NCBI GenBank assembly: GCA_009786275.1
Contig: WQTL01000484.1
Coordinates: 1-12,242 of the forward strand
DNA length: 12,242 bases
Direction of reading: 5' to 3'
Source: Bacillota bacterium
Lineage (GTDB): Bacteria > Bacillota > Clostridia > Oscillospirales > Acutalibacteraceae
The notes under the pieces were generated by a model. The model was not told the DNA's origin. It saw only the letters and a program-made list of their open reading frames with translations, and did not search any database. The position numbers were made by a program, and so were the translations under genes. Below, in pieces: positions 1 through 6,986 of this stretch (positions within the stretch are counted from its first letter, which is position 1; every line of letters begins with the position of its first letter).

Positions 1-52
1 CCGCAACCCCCGCGCCCGCAGCGCGAAACTCAGAGTACTGGAGAAACTGTAG
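1..52 (+). CDS. rsmH: 16S rRNA (cytosine-1402-N4)-methyltransferase RsmH (MraW), C-terminal end only
   Basis: Reading from base 2 gives RNPRARSAKLRVLEKL and then TAG at 50-52. An N-P-R-x-R-S-A-K-L-R stretch just before the stop is the typical C-terminus of RsmH/MraW, the S-adenosylmethionine-dependent methylase of 16S rRNA C1402. rsmH normally sits directly upstream of ftsL in the dcw cluster, as here. Only 16 codons lie inside the window, so no catalytic motif can be checked. The call rests on the tail motif plus gene order. The stop codon is part of a short GC-rich palindrome that follows it. Confidence 0.85.
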   Translation, partial: RNPRARSAKLRVLEKL

Positions 53-70
53 GGGCGCACAGCCGCCCGC
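47..70. repeat. Short GC-rich palindrome (CTGTAGGGGC type) at the end of rsmH
   Basis: GGGCG at 53-57 pairs with CGCCC at 64-68 around a 6-nt loop. The 10-mer CTGTAGGGGC (47-56) recurs exactly at 8802-8811. The 15-mer beginning GTAG at 49 matches 12 of 15 bases of the palindrome beginning at 7623. The rsmH stop TAG lies inside the motif. There is no T-run after the stem, so it does not look like an intrinsic terminator. It is probably a copy of a small dispersed intergenic repeat; this is an inference from three similar sites in one window. Confidence 0.45.
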
Positions 71-87
71 CTATATAGAAGGGATTG

Positions 88-531
88 ATGTTGGTGGCCT
101 TGACCGAAGCCGATTTCGCCTTTTTCGAGGAAAAGGAAGCCGCCGAGCCGCAGTACAAACTGAAGCGCGAGCCTATTCACTCCATCCGCGCGCCTAAAGG
201 CGAGTCCATGGAGCAGAAGAACCTCAAGGCGCGCAAGTCCTGGATGCAGTCGCTGGTCGCCTTCGCGGTGACCGGCCTGGTGGGGGTCTGCCTGTTCCTG
301 GTGGTGCAGGCGGGGGCGCAGCACCACGCCTCCATGGTGGAAAACCAGCGCCTCACCGAGCAGCTCAAGATCGCCCAGCAGAACAACATCAGCTACAAGA
401 CCCAGCTGGAGCGCAAGTTCTCCCTGGAGATCATTCAGAACACGGCCCTGCGCAAGTACCACATGGTTCCCGTGGAGGGCGGCCTGGTGAAGTACCTGAA
501 TATCACGCACGGGGATCAGCGGCTGGACTAA
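88..531 (+). CDS. ftsL: FtsL-like cell division protein
   Basis: A small bitopic septum protein of 147 residues. It has a charged cytoplasmic N-terminus (about 1-52), one transmembrane helix at about 54-76 (SLVAFAVTGLVGVCLFLVV) and an extracytoplasmic Gln/Glu/Lys-rich coiled-coil segment at about 80-112. A C-terminal part follows with A-L-R-K-Y-H-M-V-P-V-E. This is the architecture of FtsL/DivIC-family proteins, which form a complex with FtsQ/DivIB and activate the FtsW-PBP synthase. Sequence identity in this family is low, so position between rsmH and a class B PBP is the strongest argument. ATG at 88 is chosen over TTG at 85 and TTG at 91. The purine-rich AGAAGGG at 77-83 is close to all three, so the start is uncertain by one codon. 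The stop TAA (529-531) forms the first bases of a heptamer array. Confidence 0.85.
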   Translation: MLVALTEADFAFFEEKEAAEPQYKLKREPIHSIRAPKGESMEQKNLKARKSWMQSLVAFAVTGLVGVCLFLVVQAGAQHHASMVENQRLTEQLKIAQQNNISYKTQLERKFSLEIIQNTALRKYHMVPVEGGLVKYLNITHGDQRLD

Positions 532-631
532 TGCTTAATGCTAAATGCTTAATGCTGAATGATGGAGGCGGGCAGCCGCCGCGCTGCAGATAATTAAGCA
601 TTAAGCATTAAGAATTAAGCATTAAGCATTC
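529..631. repeat. Inverted pair of tandem heptamer arrays (unit TAATGCT) between ftsL and the PBP gene
   Basis: The left arm (529-561) has four to five tandem 7-nt units close to TAATGCT. The right arm (591-631) has five to six units of its reverse complement, AGCATTA. Aligning 530-561 with the reverse complement of 599-630 gives 29 matches in 32, so the transcript could fold into one long AU-rich stem. The loop holds its own GC-rich hairpin: GGCGG (567-571), loop GCAG, CCGCC (576-580). The element is AT-rich in a GC-rich region. It begins at the ftsL stop codon and ends just before the ribosome binding site of the next gene. A T-run after the stem is lacking, so I do not call it a terminator. 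Possible roles are mRNA processing or stability, or a non-autonomous repeat. None is shown. Confidence 0.85.
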
Positions 632-642
632 GCATATCCCTT

Positions 643-655
643 AAGGTGGGGGGTG
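643..655 (+). promoter_or_regulatory. Ribosome binding site of the PBP gene
   Basis: A purine-rich stretch, AAGGTGGGGGGTG, ends 5 nt before ATG 661. A GTG at 646 in the same frame lies within this stretch and so has no ribosome binding site of its own at proper distance. This favours ATG 661. Confidence 0.6.
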
Positions 656-660
656 ACTCC

Positions 661-3027
661 ATGGCGCAGCGCGGCAAGCAGACAACCAGCGACCGCCTGT
701 TCCGGCGCGCGATGATCGTGCTATTCACGCTGATCTTCGCGGGCTTCGGGGCGGGCGCCTATGGCTTGGTGAGCGTGCAGCTGATCAACGGGGCGGAGTA
801 CAACGCCAAGGCGAAGGAGAGCCAGCTGCGCGATACGGAGCTTGCCGCCCGGCGCGGGACCATCTACGACATCAACGGGGCTGCCCTGGCGCAGAGCGCC
901 TCCGCCAGCAAGGTATACATCAACCCCAACTCCCTGGATAAGGCCGTGAACAAGGCGGAAATCCTCGACGCCCTGTGCGGCGAGCTCGCGCCCATCCTGG
1001 GCATCACGGCGGAAAAGGTGCGCAGGCAGGCGGGCTATGTCAAAAACAACTACATGGCGCTGCAGGGCCAGGTGGACATCGGCGCCATGGAGAAGGTCAA
1101 CGCCTTCCGGAGCCAGGAGCTGATCGTCCAGGAGCGCACCGACGACCCCGATTACCCCGACGGGATCAAAACCACCAAGGCCACCTACAAATACTACGTG
1201 GGCGTGCAGCCGGATATCATACGCTTCTACCCCCTGGGGAACCTGGCGGCCAACGTGCTGGGCTTCACCGGGGCGGAGGACATCGGCCGGGCGGGCCTGG
1301 AGCTCTTCTACAACCGCACGCTTACGGGCACGCCGGGGCGCATCGTCTCGGCAAAAAACGCCGCGGACGCCGACCTGCCCATCGACTACGAATCCATCTA
1401 CGATCCCGTGCCGGGCCACAGCCTGGTGCTCACCATCGACGAGGTCGTCCAGCGCTACCTGGAGCGCGCGCTGGAGCAGGCGAAGATCGACGCCAAGGCC
1501 AAGGCGGCCTACGGCATCGTCATGGACGTGAAGACCGGCGCGGTGCTGGGCATGGCCTGCGCCCCGAACTACGACCCCGCCAACTACCAGCAGATCCACG
1601 ACAAAGAGTTACGCGCCCGGATAGCGTCCATCGCGGATGAGGAAGAAAGGGAAAAAGCATTCAACAACGCCATGATGGCGCAGTGGCGCAACGGCACCCT
1701 GGAGCTCACCTACGAGCCCGGTTCGGTGTTCAAGACCATCACCTTCTCCGCGGCCCTGGAGGAGGGCATCGTGGACCAGGACACGCATTTCAGCTGCGGC
1801 GGCTCCATCCGCATCGCCAACCGCACCATGCGCTGCCACAAGCAGGGCGGCCACGGCCCGCAGGTCCTGGCGGAGGGCCTGATGAACTCCTGCAACCCCT
1901 TTACCATCTGGATCGGGCAGCAGCTGGGCGTGGAGAAATTCTACAAGTACTTCGAGGGCTTCGGCTTCACCGAGCCCACGGGTATCGACCTGCCCGGCGA
2001 GTACAGCCCCCGCAAGGGCGTGAACATCCACGCCCAGGAGAACATGGGCATCGTGGAGCTGGCGTCGTGCTCCTTCGGGCAGAGCTTCGAGGCCTCGCCC
2101 ATCCAGATCATCACGGCGGTGTCGGCCATCGCCAACGGGGGCAGGCTCATGCGGCCCTACATCGTGGAACGGGAGCTCAACGAGGACGGCCAGGTGGTCC
2201 GGCAAACCCAGCCCGTCGTGCGCCGCCAGGTGATCTCGGAGAACACGGCCCGGCAGATACGCGTCATGATGGAGGGGGTGGTCGTGTCCGGCACGGGCAA
2301 GAACGGCTATGTGGCGGGCGCGCACGTGGCGGGAAAGACCGGCACCAGCCAGAAGCTTTCCGACCCGGAGGGCGGCTATGTGGCCTCCTTCTGCGCCTTC
2401 GCCCCGGCGGATAACCCCGAGGTGGCCCTGCTCATCGCCATCGACGACCCCCAGGGCATGATCAACGGCGGGCAGATCGCGGCCCCCCCCGCGGCGCAAA
2501 TTATGGAGAACGTGCTGGCGCATAAAAATATTGAAATGCGTTACACTGAAAAAGAGCAGGAGGAGCTGGGCGGCTCCACGCCCGATATGAGCCGCAGGCC
2601 CGTCGGCGAAGCCAAATCCTATTTGGAGCAGGCCGGCTTCCGCGTGCAGGTGATAGGCGAGGGCGCGGGCGTGCTGCACCAGATCCCCGAGCCCGGCCAG
2701 TCCATCGCCAAGGGCGGCCTGGTCATCCTCTACACCGACGGCAGCGAGTCCAACCATACCGTCACCGTGCCCAAGCTCACGGGCATGTCCATCAACCAGG
2801 CGTCCCGGGAGGCCGCCGCCGCGGGCCTGAACGTCAAGCTCACCGGCAACTTCGATTCCAACGGCCTGATCACCTACCGCCAGAGCATCCCCGCCGGCAG
2901 CCGGGTCCCCCTGGGCTCCACCGTGACGGTGCACTTCGTCTCCAACATCGGCGTGATCGACAGCGCGGAGGGCGGGGACACCGCCGGGGACGCCGTCGAG
3001 GAGGCCGCCGAACCCGCCGAGGACTAA
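661..3027 (+). CDS. ftsI: Class B penicillin-binding protein (FtsI/SpoVD/PBP2B-like) with two PASTA repeats
   Basis: A monofunctional D,D-transpeptidase that cross-links septal peptidoglycan, probably working with FtsW. The predicted protein has 788 residues. It has a short basic N-terminus, one transmembrane helix at about 15-38, a PBP dimerisation/pedestal region at about 40-245 beginning with A-R-R-G-T-I-Y-D, and then the transpeptidase domain. The three active-site motifs are intact: S-V-F-K with Ser355 and Lys358, S-C-N at 410-412, and K-T-G-T at 559-562. Two PASTA repeats follow at about 645-692 and 700-760, and then an acidic Ala/Glu-rich tail. In B. subtilis, PBP2B has two PASTA repeats and SpoVD has one. 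Repeat number favours the vegetative type, but the Clostridia cluster gene is usually annotated spoVD, so the exact orthology is open. There is a run of eight C at 2483-2490 within the transpeptidase domain. The gene is separated from ftsL by the heptamer element and from murE by 23 nt. Confidence 0.95.
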   Translation: MAQRGKQTTSDRLFRRAMIVLFTLIFAGFGAGAYGLVSVQLINGAEYNAKAKESQLRDTELAARRGTIYDINGAALAQSASASKVYINPNSLDKAVNKAEILDALCGELAPILGITAEKVRRQAGYVKNNYMALQGQVDIGAMEKVNAFRSQELIVQERTDDPDYPDGIKTTKATYKYYVGVQPDIIRFYPLGNLAANVLGFTGAEDIGRAGLELFYNRTLTGTPGRIVSAKNAADADLPIDYESIYDPVPGHSLVLTIDEVVQRYLERALEQAKIDAKAKAAYGIVMDVKTGAVLGMACAPNYDPANYQQIHDKELRARIASIADEEEREKAFNNAMMAQWRNGTLELTYEPGSVFKTITFSAALEEGIVDQDTHFSCGGSIRIANRTMRCHKQGGHGPQVLAEGLMNSCNPFTIWIGQQLGVEKFYKYFEGFGFTEPTGIDLPGEYSPRKGVNIHAQENMGIVELASCSFGQSFEASPIQIITAVSAIANGGRLMRPYIVERELNEDGQVVRQTQPVVRRQVISENTARQIRVMMEGVVVSGTGKNGYVAGAHVAGKTGTSQKLSDPEGGYVASFCAFAPADNPEVALLIAIDDPQGMINGGQIAAPPAAQIMENVLAHKNIEMRYTEKEQEELGGSTPDMSRRPVGEAKSYLEQAGFRVQVIGEGAGVLHQIPEPGQSIAKGGLVILYTDGSESNHTVTVPKLTGMSINQASREAAAAGLNVKLTGNFDSNGLITYRQSIPAGSRVPLGSTVTVHFVSNIGVIDSAEGGDTAGDAVEEAAEPAED

Positions 3028-3050
3028 TTATTTTTTGAATAGAGAACGCT

Positions 3051-4529
3051 ATGCTTTTACATGATCTTTTCCGGGGAATCGAATATACGGGAACGCTTCC
3101 GCCGGGCGGCGAAATCCCCCTGGTGACGGAGGACAGCCGCCGGGTCGTCCCCGGCTGCGTATTCGTCTGCGCCGAGGGCAAAAACTTCGACGGCCACGCG
3201 TTCGCGCGGCAGGCCGTCGGGCAGGGCGCGGCCTGCGTCGTCGCGCAAAAAGATACCGGGGTAAGCCCGCAAATTCTAGTGAAGAACGCGCGTGAAACCT
3301 ACGCGCTGCTCTGCGGGAATTTCTTCGGCAACCCGGCGCGCAAGTTGATTCTCGTGGGCGTCACCGGAACGAACGGCAAAACCACCATCGCCTGCCTGCT
3401 CAAAGAGATTTTCGACGCGGCGGGCTACAAGTCCGGCCTCATCGGCACCCTCAAAATCCTGGTCGATCAGGAGGAGCTTTCCACCGACCCCGACATCCCC
3501 ACCACGCCCGGCCCCTGGCGGCTCCACTACCTCTTCGCCAGAATGCTCGCCGCCGGCTGCACCCACTGCTTCATGGAGGTTTCCTCCATGGCGCTGGTGC
3601 AGCAACGCTGCGCGGGCCTGCGCTTCGCGGCGGGCATCTACACCAACCTGACCCAGGACCACCTGGACTACCACGGCACCTTCGAGGCCTATTTCGAGGC
3701 CAAGAAGCTGCTCTTCTTCCAAAGCGGCATCGCCGTGGTGAACGTCGACGACGAATACGGCCCGGGCATGCTCGAGGGCATCCCCGCCAGGCCCGTGACC
3801 TACTCCCTCACCGATAACCACGCGGATTACACCGCCAAGAACGTGCGCCTGCTGCCCGAGGGCGTGAGCTACGAGCTGGTCAGCCGCGGGCAGATCGGGC
3901 GCATCCGCTTCTGCACGCCGGGGGAATTCTCGGTATACAACTCCATGGCGGCGGCCTGCGCGGCGCTGGAGCTGGGCCTGCCTCTCGAACAGGTGCAGGA
4001 GGCACTCGCCCAAAGCGAGGGCGTCAAGGGACGCATGGAGGTCCTCCAGGCCGAAGCGCCCTACACCATCATCATCGACTACGCGCACTCCCCCGACGGC
4101 CTGGACAAGGTGCTGCGGACCCTGCGGCAGATTGTCCAGGGCCGCGTCATCTGCGTGTTCGGCTGCGGGGGCGAGCGCGACGTGGACAAACGCCCCATGA
4201 TGGGGCGCATCGCGGCGGAGCTGTCCGACGTCGCCATCGTGTCCTCCGATAACCCCCGCGGCGAGGACCCGCGGGCCATCATCGCGGACGTGGTAGCGGG
4301 CATGAAGCGCGGTCGGGCGCAGGTCGTCACAGAGCCGGATAGGGCGCGCGCCGTGGTGCTGGCGCTGAAGAAGGCCCGGGAGGGCGACACCGTGCTGCTG
4401 GCGGGCAAGGGCCACGAGGACTACCAGGTCCTGGCCGGGGGCAAGGTGCACCTGGACGAGCGGGACATCGTATTTTCCATCCTGAAATGCAGGAAGCGCG
4501 CCGCGGAAAGAAAGTGCATGCAGAATTAG
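3051..4529 (+). CDS. murE: UDP-MurNAc-tripeptide synthetase MurE, meso-DAP type
   Basis: A cytoplasmic ATP-dependent ligase that adds the third residue to UDP-MurNAc-L-Ala-D-Glu. It has 492 residues, the normal family length. The N-terminal substrate domain shows T-E-D-S-R-R-V-x-P-G (26-35) and D-G-H. The P-loop G-T-N-G-K-T-T is at 106-112 and the uridine-nucleotide region T-T-P at 151-153. The segment Y-H-G-T-F-E-A-Y-F-E-A-K places the likely carbamylated lysine at 218. D-Y-A-H-S-P-D-G begins at 343. The specificity motif D-N-P-R-G-E-D-P at 400-407 is the form associated with meso-diaminopimelate addition; lysine-adding enzymes lack this Asn-Pro-Arg. K-G-H-E is at 453-456. ATG 3051 starts at the usual family N-terminus, but the upstream AGAGAA is a weak ribosome binding site. 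murF, often next in the cluster, is absent: mraY follows after 27 nt. Confidence 0.96.
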   Translation: MLLHDLFRGIEYTGTLPPGGEIPLVTEDSRRVVPGCVFVCAEGKNFDGHAFARQAVGQGAACVVAQKDTGVSPQILVKNARETYALLCGNFFGNPARKLILVGVTGTNGKTTIACLLKEIFDAAGYKSGLIGTLKILVDQEELSTDPDIPTTPGPWRLHYLFARMLAAGCTHCFMEVSSMALVQQRCAGLRFAAGIYTNLTQDHLDYHGTFEAYFEAKKLLFFQSGIAVVNVDDEYGPGMLEGIPARPVTYSLTDNHADYTAKNVRLLPEGVSYELVSRGQIGRIRFCTPGEFSVYNSMAAACAALELGLPLEQVQEALAQSEGVKGRMEVLQAEAPYTIIIDYAHSPDGLDKVLRTLRQIVQGRVICVFGCGGERDVDKRPMMGRIAAELSDVAIVSSDNPRGEDPRAIIADVVAGMKRGRAQVVTEPDRARAVVLALKKAREGDTVLLAGKGHEDYQVLAGGKVHLDERDIVFSILKCRKRAAERKCMQN

Positions 4530-4543
4530 AACGGGATGTGGAC

Positions 4544-4548
4544 GGAGG
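4544..4548 (+). promoter_or_regulatory. Ribosome binding site of mraY
   Basis: GGAGG lies 8 nt before ATG 4557. This rules out the upstream in-frame ATG 4536, which would add seven residues, precedes the site and has no matching motif of its own. Confidence 0.7.
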
Positions 4549-4556
4549 TTGGCCAT

Positions 4557-5618
4557 ATGAATCAATTTTTAGTGATGGCCCTGGCGGCGGGCGCGGCCAT
4601 GGCAACCACGGCGCTGCTGGGCTATGTGTTCATCCCCTGGCTGCACAAGCTGCGCTTCGGCCAGGTGATCCTGGACATCGGCCCCAGCTGGCACAAGCAC
4701 AAGCAGGGCACGCCCACCATGGGCGGGTTCATGTTCATCATCGGCATCCTCGTCTCGGCGGCGGCGGCCTTCGCGGCGGACTACGCCGCGCGGGGCAGGC
4801 TGCTTTCGGGCGCGCTGGCGGGCTTCACACTGCAAGGGGTGAACGGCAAGTTGGCCTCCGGGCTGCTCATGGCGCTGTTCTTCGGCCTGATGGGCTTCGC
4901 CGACGACTACGTGAAGGTCGTGAAAAAGCGCAACATGGGCCTTGCCGCCTGGCAGAAGACCGTGGCGCAGATCCTCATCAGCGCGGGCTACCTCATCAGC
5001 CTGTGGCTCACCATGGGCAAGGACCCCTATACACTCGTGCCCTTCGTGGGGCAGGTGCGCCTGCCCGCGTTCTTCTTCTTCGCCTTCGGCTTCGCGGTGA
5101 TCTACGCCACGGTGAACGCCGCGAATTTCACCGACGGCGTGGACGGCCTGTGTTCCGGCGTGACCATCACGGCGGCGGCGGGCCTGGGGGCCTTCGCCGT
5201 GCTGCGGGGGATGTTCGGCGTGGGCGTGGTGGCCGCGGCAACAATCGGGGGCCTGGCCGGCTTCCTGGTGTGGAACCGCAACCCCGCCAAGGTCATCATG
5301 GGCGATACCGGCTCGAACTTCCTCGGCGGGCTGATGCTTGCCATGGCCTTCGCGCTGGATTGCCCGGTCATATTGCTGCTCATGTGCCTCATCTATGTGA
5401 TCGAGGGCATGTCGGACGTTTTACAGATCGGCTACTACAAGCTTTCGGGCGGCAAGCGCATCTTCAAGATGGCGCCCATCCACCACCACTTCGAGATGAG
5501 CGGCTGGAAGGAAAAGAAGATCGGCTGGGTATTCTCCCTGGTGAACCTCCTGGGCGCGATCGCGGGATTGGCTGTGGTTTGGTTCGGCCTGAAAGCATTT
5601 TTAGATATTAGATACTAG
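4557..5618 (+). CDS. mraY: Phospho-MurNAc-pentapeptide transferase MraY
   Basis: An integral membrane enzyme that transfers phospho-MurNAc-pentapeptide to undecaprenyl phosphate, giving lipid I. It has 353 residues and about ten hydrophobic segments. Visible motifs are M-G-G (55-57), the magnesium-binding D-D at 116-117 in F-A-D-D-Y-V-K, N-F-T-D-G-V-D-G-L at 190-198, G-D-T-G-S at 249-253, and the periplasmic-loop-type P-I-H-H-H-F-E with three His at 309-311. All residues expected for activity are present. It follows murE with a 27-nt gap and a good Shine-Dalgarno. Oddity: the last five residues (L-D-I-R-Y) and the stop TAG (5616-5618) are encoded by the first heptamers of the repeat array that continues downstream. 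The present C-terminus may therefore be set by repeat sequence rather than by ancestral mraY sequence. This does not touch the catalytic core. Confidence 0.96.
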   Translation: MNQFLVMALAAGAAMATTALLGYVFIPWLHKLRFGQVILDIGPSWHKHKQGTPTMGGFMFIIGILVSAAAAFAADYAARGRLLSGALAGFTLQGVNGKLASGLLMALFFGLMGFADDYVKVVKKRNMGLAAWQKTVAQILISAGYLISLWLTMGKDPYTLVPFVGQVRLPAFFFFAFGFAVIYATVNAANFTDGVDGLCSGVTITAAAGLGAFAVLRGMFGVGVVAAATIGGLAGFLVWNRNPAKVIMGDTGSNFLGGLMLAMAFALDCPVILLLMCLIYVIEGMSDVLQIGYYKLSGGKRIFKMAPIHHHFEMSGWKEKKIGWVFSLVNLLGAIAGLAVVWFGLKAFLDIRY

Positions 5619-5706
5619 ATACTAGATGTTAGACACTAGACATTAGCCATTAGATTTCTTGGTCTCGGCTTCGTTTAAAATCTAATATCTAACATCTAAA
5701 ATCTAG
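5601..5706. repeat. Inverted pair of tandem heptamer arrays (unit TTAGATA) between mraY and ftsW
   Basis: The left arm (5601-5656) has eight consecutive 7-nt units with the pattern TTAGATA or CTAGACA. The right arm (5679-5706) has four units of the reverse complement. The best local pairing is 5615-5635 with 5686-5706 (18 of 21 matches). The spacer at 5657-5678 is about 22 nt and contains GGTCTCGGCTTCG. The design matches that of the element at 529-631, but the unit sequence differs and the arms are more degenerate and unequal. The left arm overlaps the end of mraY by 18 nt. The right arm ends 4 nt before the GGAG of the ftsW ribosome binding site. No T-run terminator is present. Confidence 0.82.
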
Positions 5707-5720
5707 AACGGAGTGAACGC

Positions 5721-6986
5721 ATGGCCCGCGACGAAACCCTCGAATGGGGCGCCCCACGGCGTCCGGAAAAAAAGCAGCCGCTGGCGCAGAGGCTCTTCGC
5801 CTACGGCGGCTTCGATTTCCCCTTCATGCTCATCGTCACGGTGCTGCTGTGCGTGGGGCTGGTGATGATGTTCTCCGCCAGCTACGTCAACGCCCTCAAG
5901 CACGAGAACGACGCCTACTACTACATCAAGCGGCAGGGGATTTTCGCGGTGCTGGGCCTCGTCACCATGCTGGGCCTTTCCAAGGTGAACCTCAACGTGC
6001 TGCGGGGGCTCGCCATCCCCGCCATATTGGTCGCATTCGCGCTGCTGGCCGCCGTGCTGTTCTACCATACAAATTTCGGCGAGTTCCGGCGATGGCTCCC
6101 CATCGGCAGCCGCGCCAACCCCATCCTGACCCTCCAGCCCTCGGAGCTGGCGAAAATGGCGCTGATCCTCTTTTTCGCCTACGCCATGGAAAAATTCCAG
6201 CGGCCCAGCTACGCCCTTTCCCGGGACGCGGGGCTGATTTCGGGCCGGGGCACGCGGATACGGCGTTTCGCGCTGCGCTGGTGGAGCACGGGGCTCTACA
6301 TGGCGGTGCTGCTGGCCATGGTGGCGCTGATCTACCTGGAAAACCACATCTCCGGCATGGTCATCACCTTAGGCATCGGCGCGCTGATGATCTTCATCGG
6401 CGAGCAGCGCATCCCCCTGTGGATCTACGTGGCGCTGGTGGGCGCGGGCGTCCTGGTCGTGATGACCGTGCTGAAGAACCCCTCCATCCTGCCCGAGCAC
6501 GCCGCCGCCCGTATCGAATCCTTCAAGGACCCCATGAGCGATCTGCAAGGCGCGGGCTGGCAGACCTACCAGTCCCTACTGGCGGTGGGCTCGGGGGGCT
6601 GGTTCGGCCAGGGTTGGGGCAAGTCCATCCAGAAGCACCTGTACCTGCCCGAGCCGCAGAACGACTTCGTGTTCGCCATCGTGTGCGAGGAGCTGGGCTT
6701 CGTCGGCGCGTTCGTGATCCTGCTGCTGTTCATCGCCCTGGTGTGGCGCGGCTTCATGATCGCCCTGCACACAAAAGAGCGTTTCGGCTCCCTGCTGGTC
6801 ATCGGCATCGTGCTTCAGGTCGGCCTTCAAACGGCGCTGAACATCGGCGTGGTGACCGCCGTGCTGCCCAACACGGGCATCCCCTTGCCCTTCTTCAGCT
6901 ACGGGGGCACGGCGCTGCTCATGCTCATGGCGGAAATGGGGATTGTGCTGGCTGTATCACGTGTATCAAGGGAGATCAAGCGATGA
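5721..6986 (+). CDS. ftsW: SEDS peptidoglycan glycosyltransferase FtsW (SpoVE-like)
   Basis: A polytopic membrane polymerase that joins lipid II into glycan strands at the septum and pairs with the class B PBP encoded upstream. It has 421 residues: a cytoplasmic N-terminus of about 33 residues and about ten hydrophobic segments. Family motifs include R-R-W-L-P (123-127), L-Q-P-S-E-L-A-K (138-145), L-E-N-H-I-S-G (206-212) and P-E-P-Q-N-D-F-V-F-A with Asp315 at the position of the catalytic acid of SEDS proteins. The C-terminal signature P-N-T-G-I-P-L-P-F-F-S-Y-G-G begins at 383. A polar, Arg-rich cytoplasmic loop lies at about 158-185. ATG 5721 follows GGAG (5710-5713) with a 7-nt spacer. SpoVE in sporulation or FtsW in growth cannot be separated from sequence alone. 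The stop overlaps the next start codon (ATGA). Confidence 0.95.
   Translation: MARDETLEWGAPRRPEKKQPLAQRLFAYGGFDFPFMLIVTVLLCVGLVMMFSASYVNALKHENDAYYYIKRQGIFAVLGLVTMLGLSKVNLNVLRGLAIPAILVAFALLAAVLFYHTNFGEFRRWLPIGSRANPILTLQPSELAKMALILFFAYAMEKFQRPSYALSRDAGLISGRGTRIRRFALRWWSTGLYMAVLLAMVALIYLENHISGMVITLGIGALMIFIGEQRIPLWIYVALVGAGVLVVMTVLKNPSILPEHAAARIESFKDPMSDLQGAGWQTYQSLLAVGSGGWFGQGWGKSIQKHLYLPEPQNDFVFAIVCEELGFVGAFVILLLFIALVWRGFMIALHTKERFGSLLVIGIVLQVGLQTALNIGVVTAVLPNTGIPLPFFSYGGTALLMLMAEMGIVLAVSRVSREIKR

Noticed and set aside
529..631. CRISPR array or intrinsic terminator at the heptamer elements
   Set aside because: The repeats are 7 nt and contiguous, without unique spacers between units, so not CRISPR. 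There is no U-tract after a compact GC stem, and the genes continue in the same direction, so not a standard terminator.
646..660. GTG 646 as start of the PBP
   Set aside because: It lies within the purine-rich ribosome binding stretch that serves ATG 661, and it adds only five residues of no family resemblance.
1609..2934. Long minus-strand open frame opposite the PBP gene (also 3276-4565, 8868-9869 and 9898-10986 opposite murE, murA and ftsQ)
   Set aside because: The high-GC codon pattern of the + strand genes leaves few stops on the other strand. The predicted proteins are His/Gly/Arg/Ala-rich without recognisable motifs, and the + strand genes are certain.
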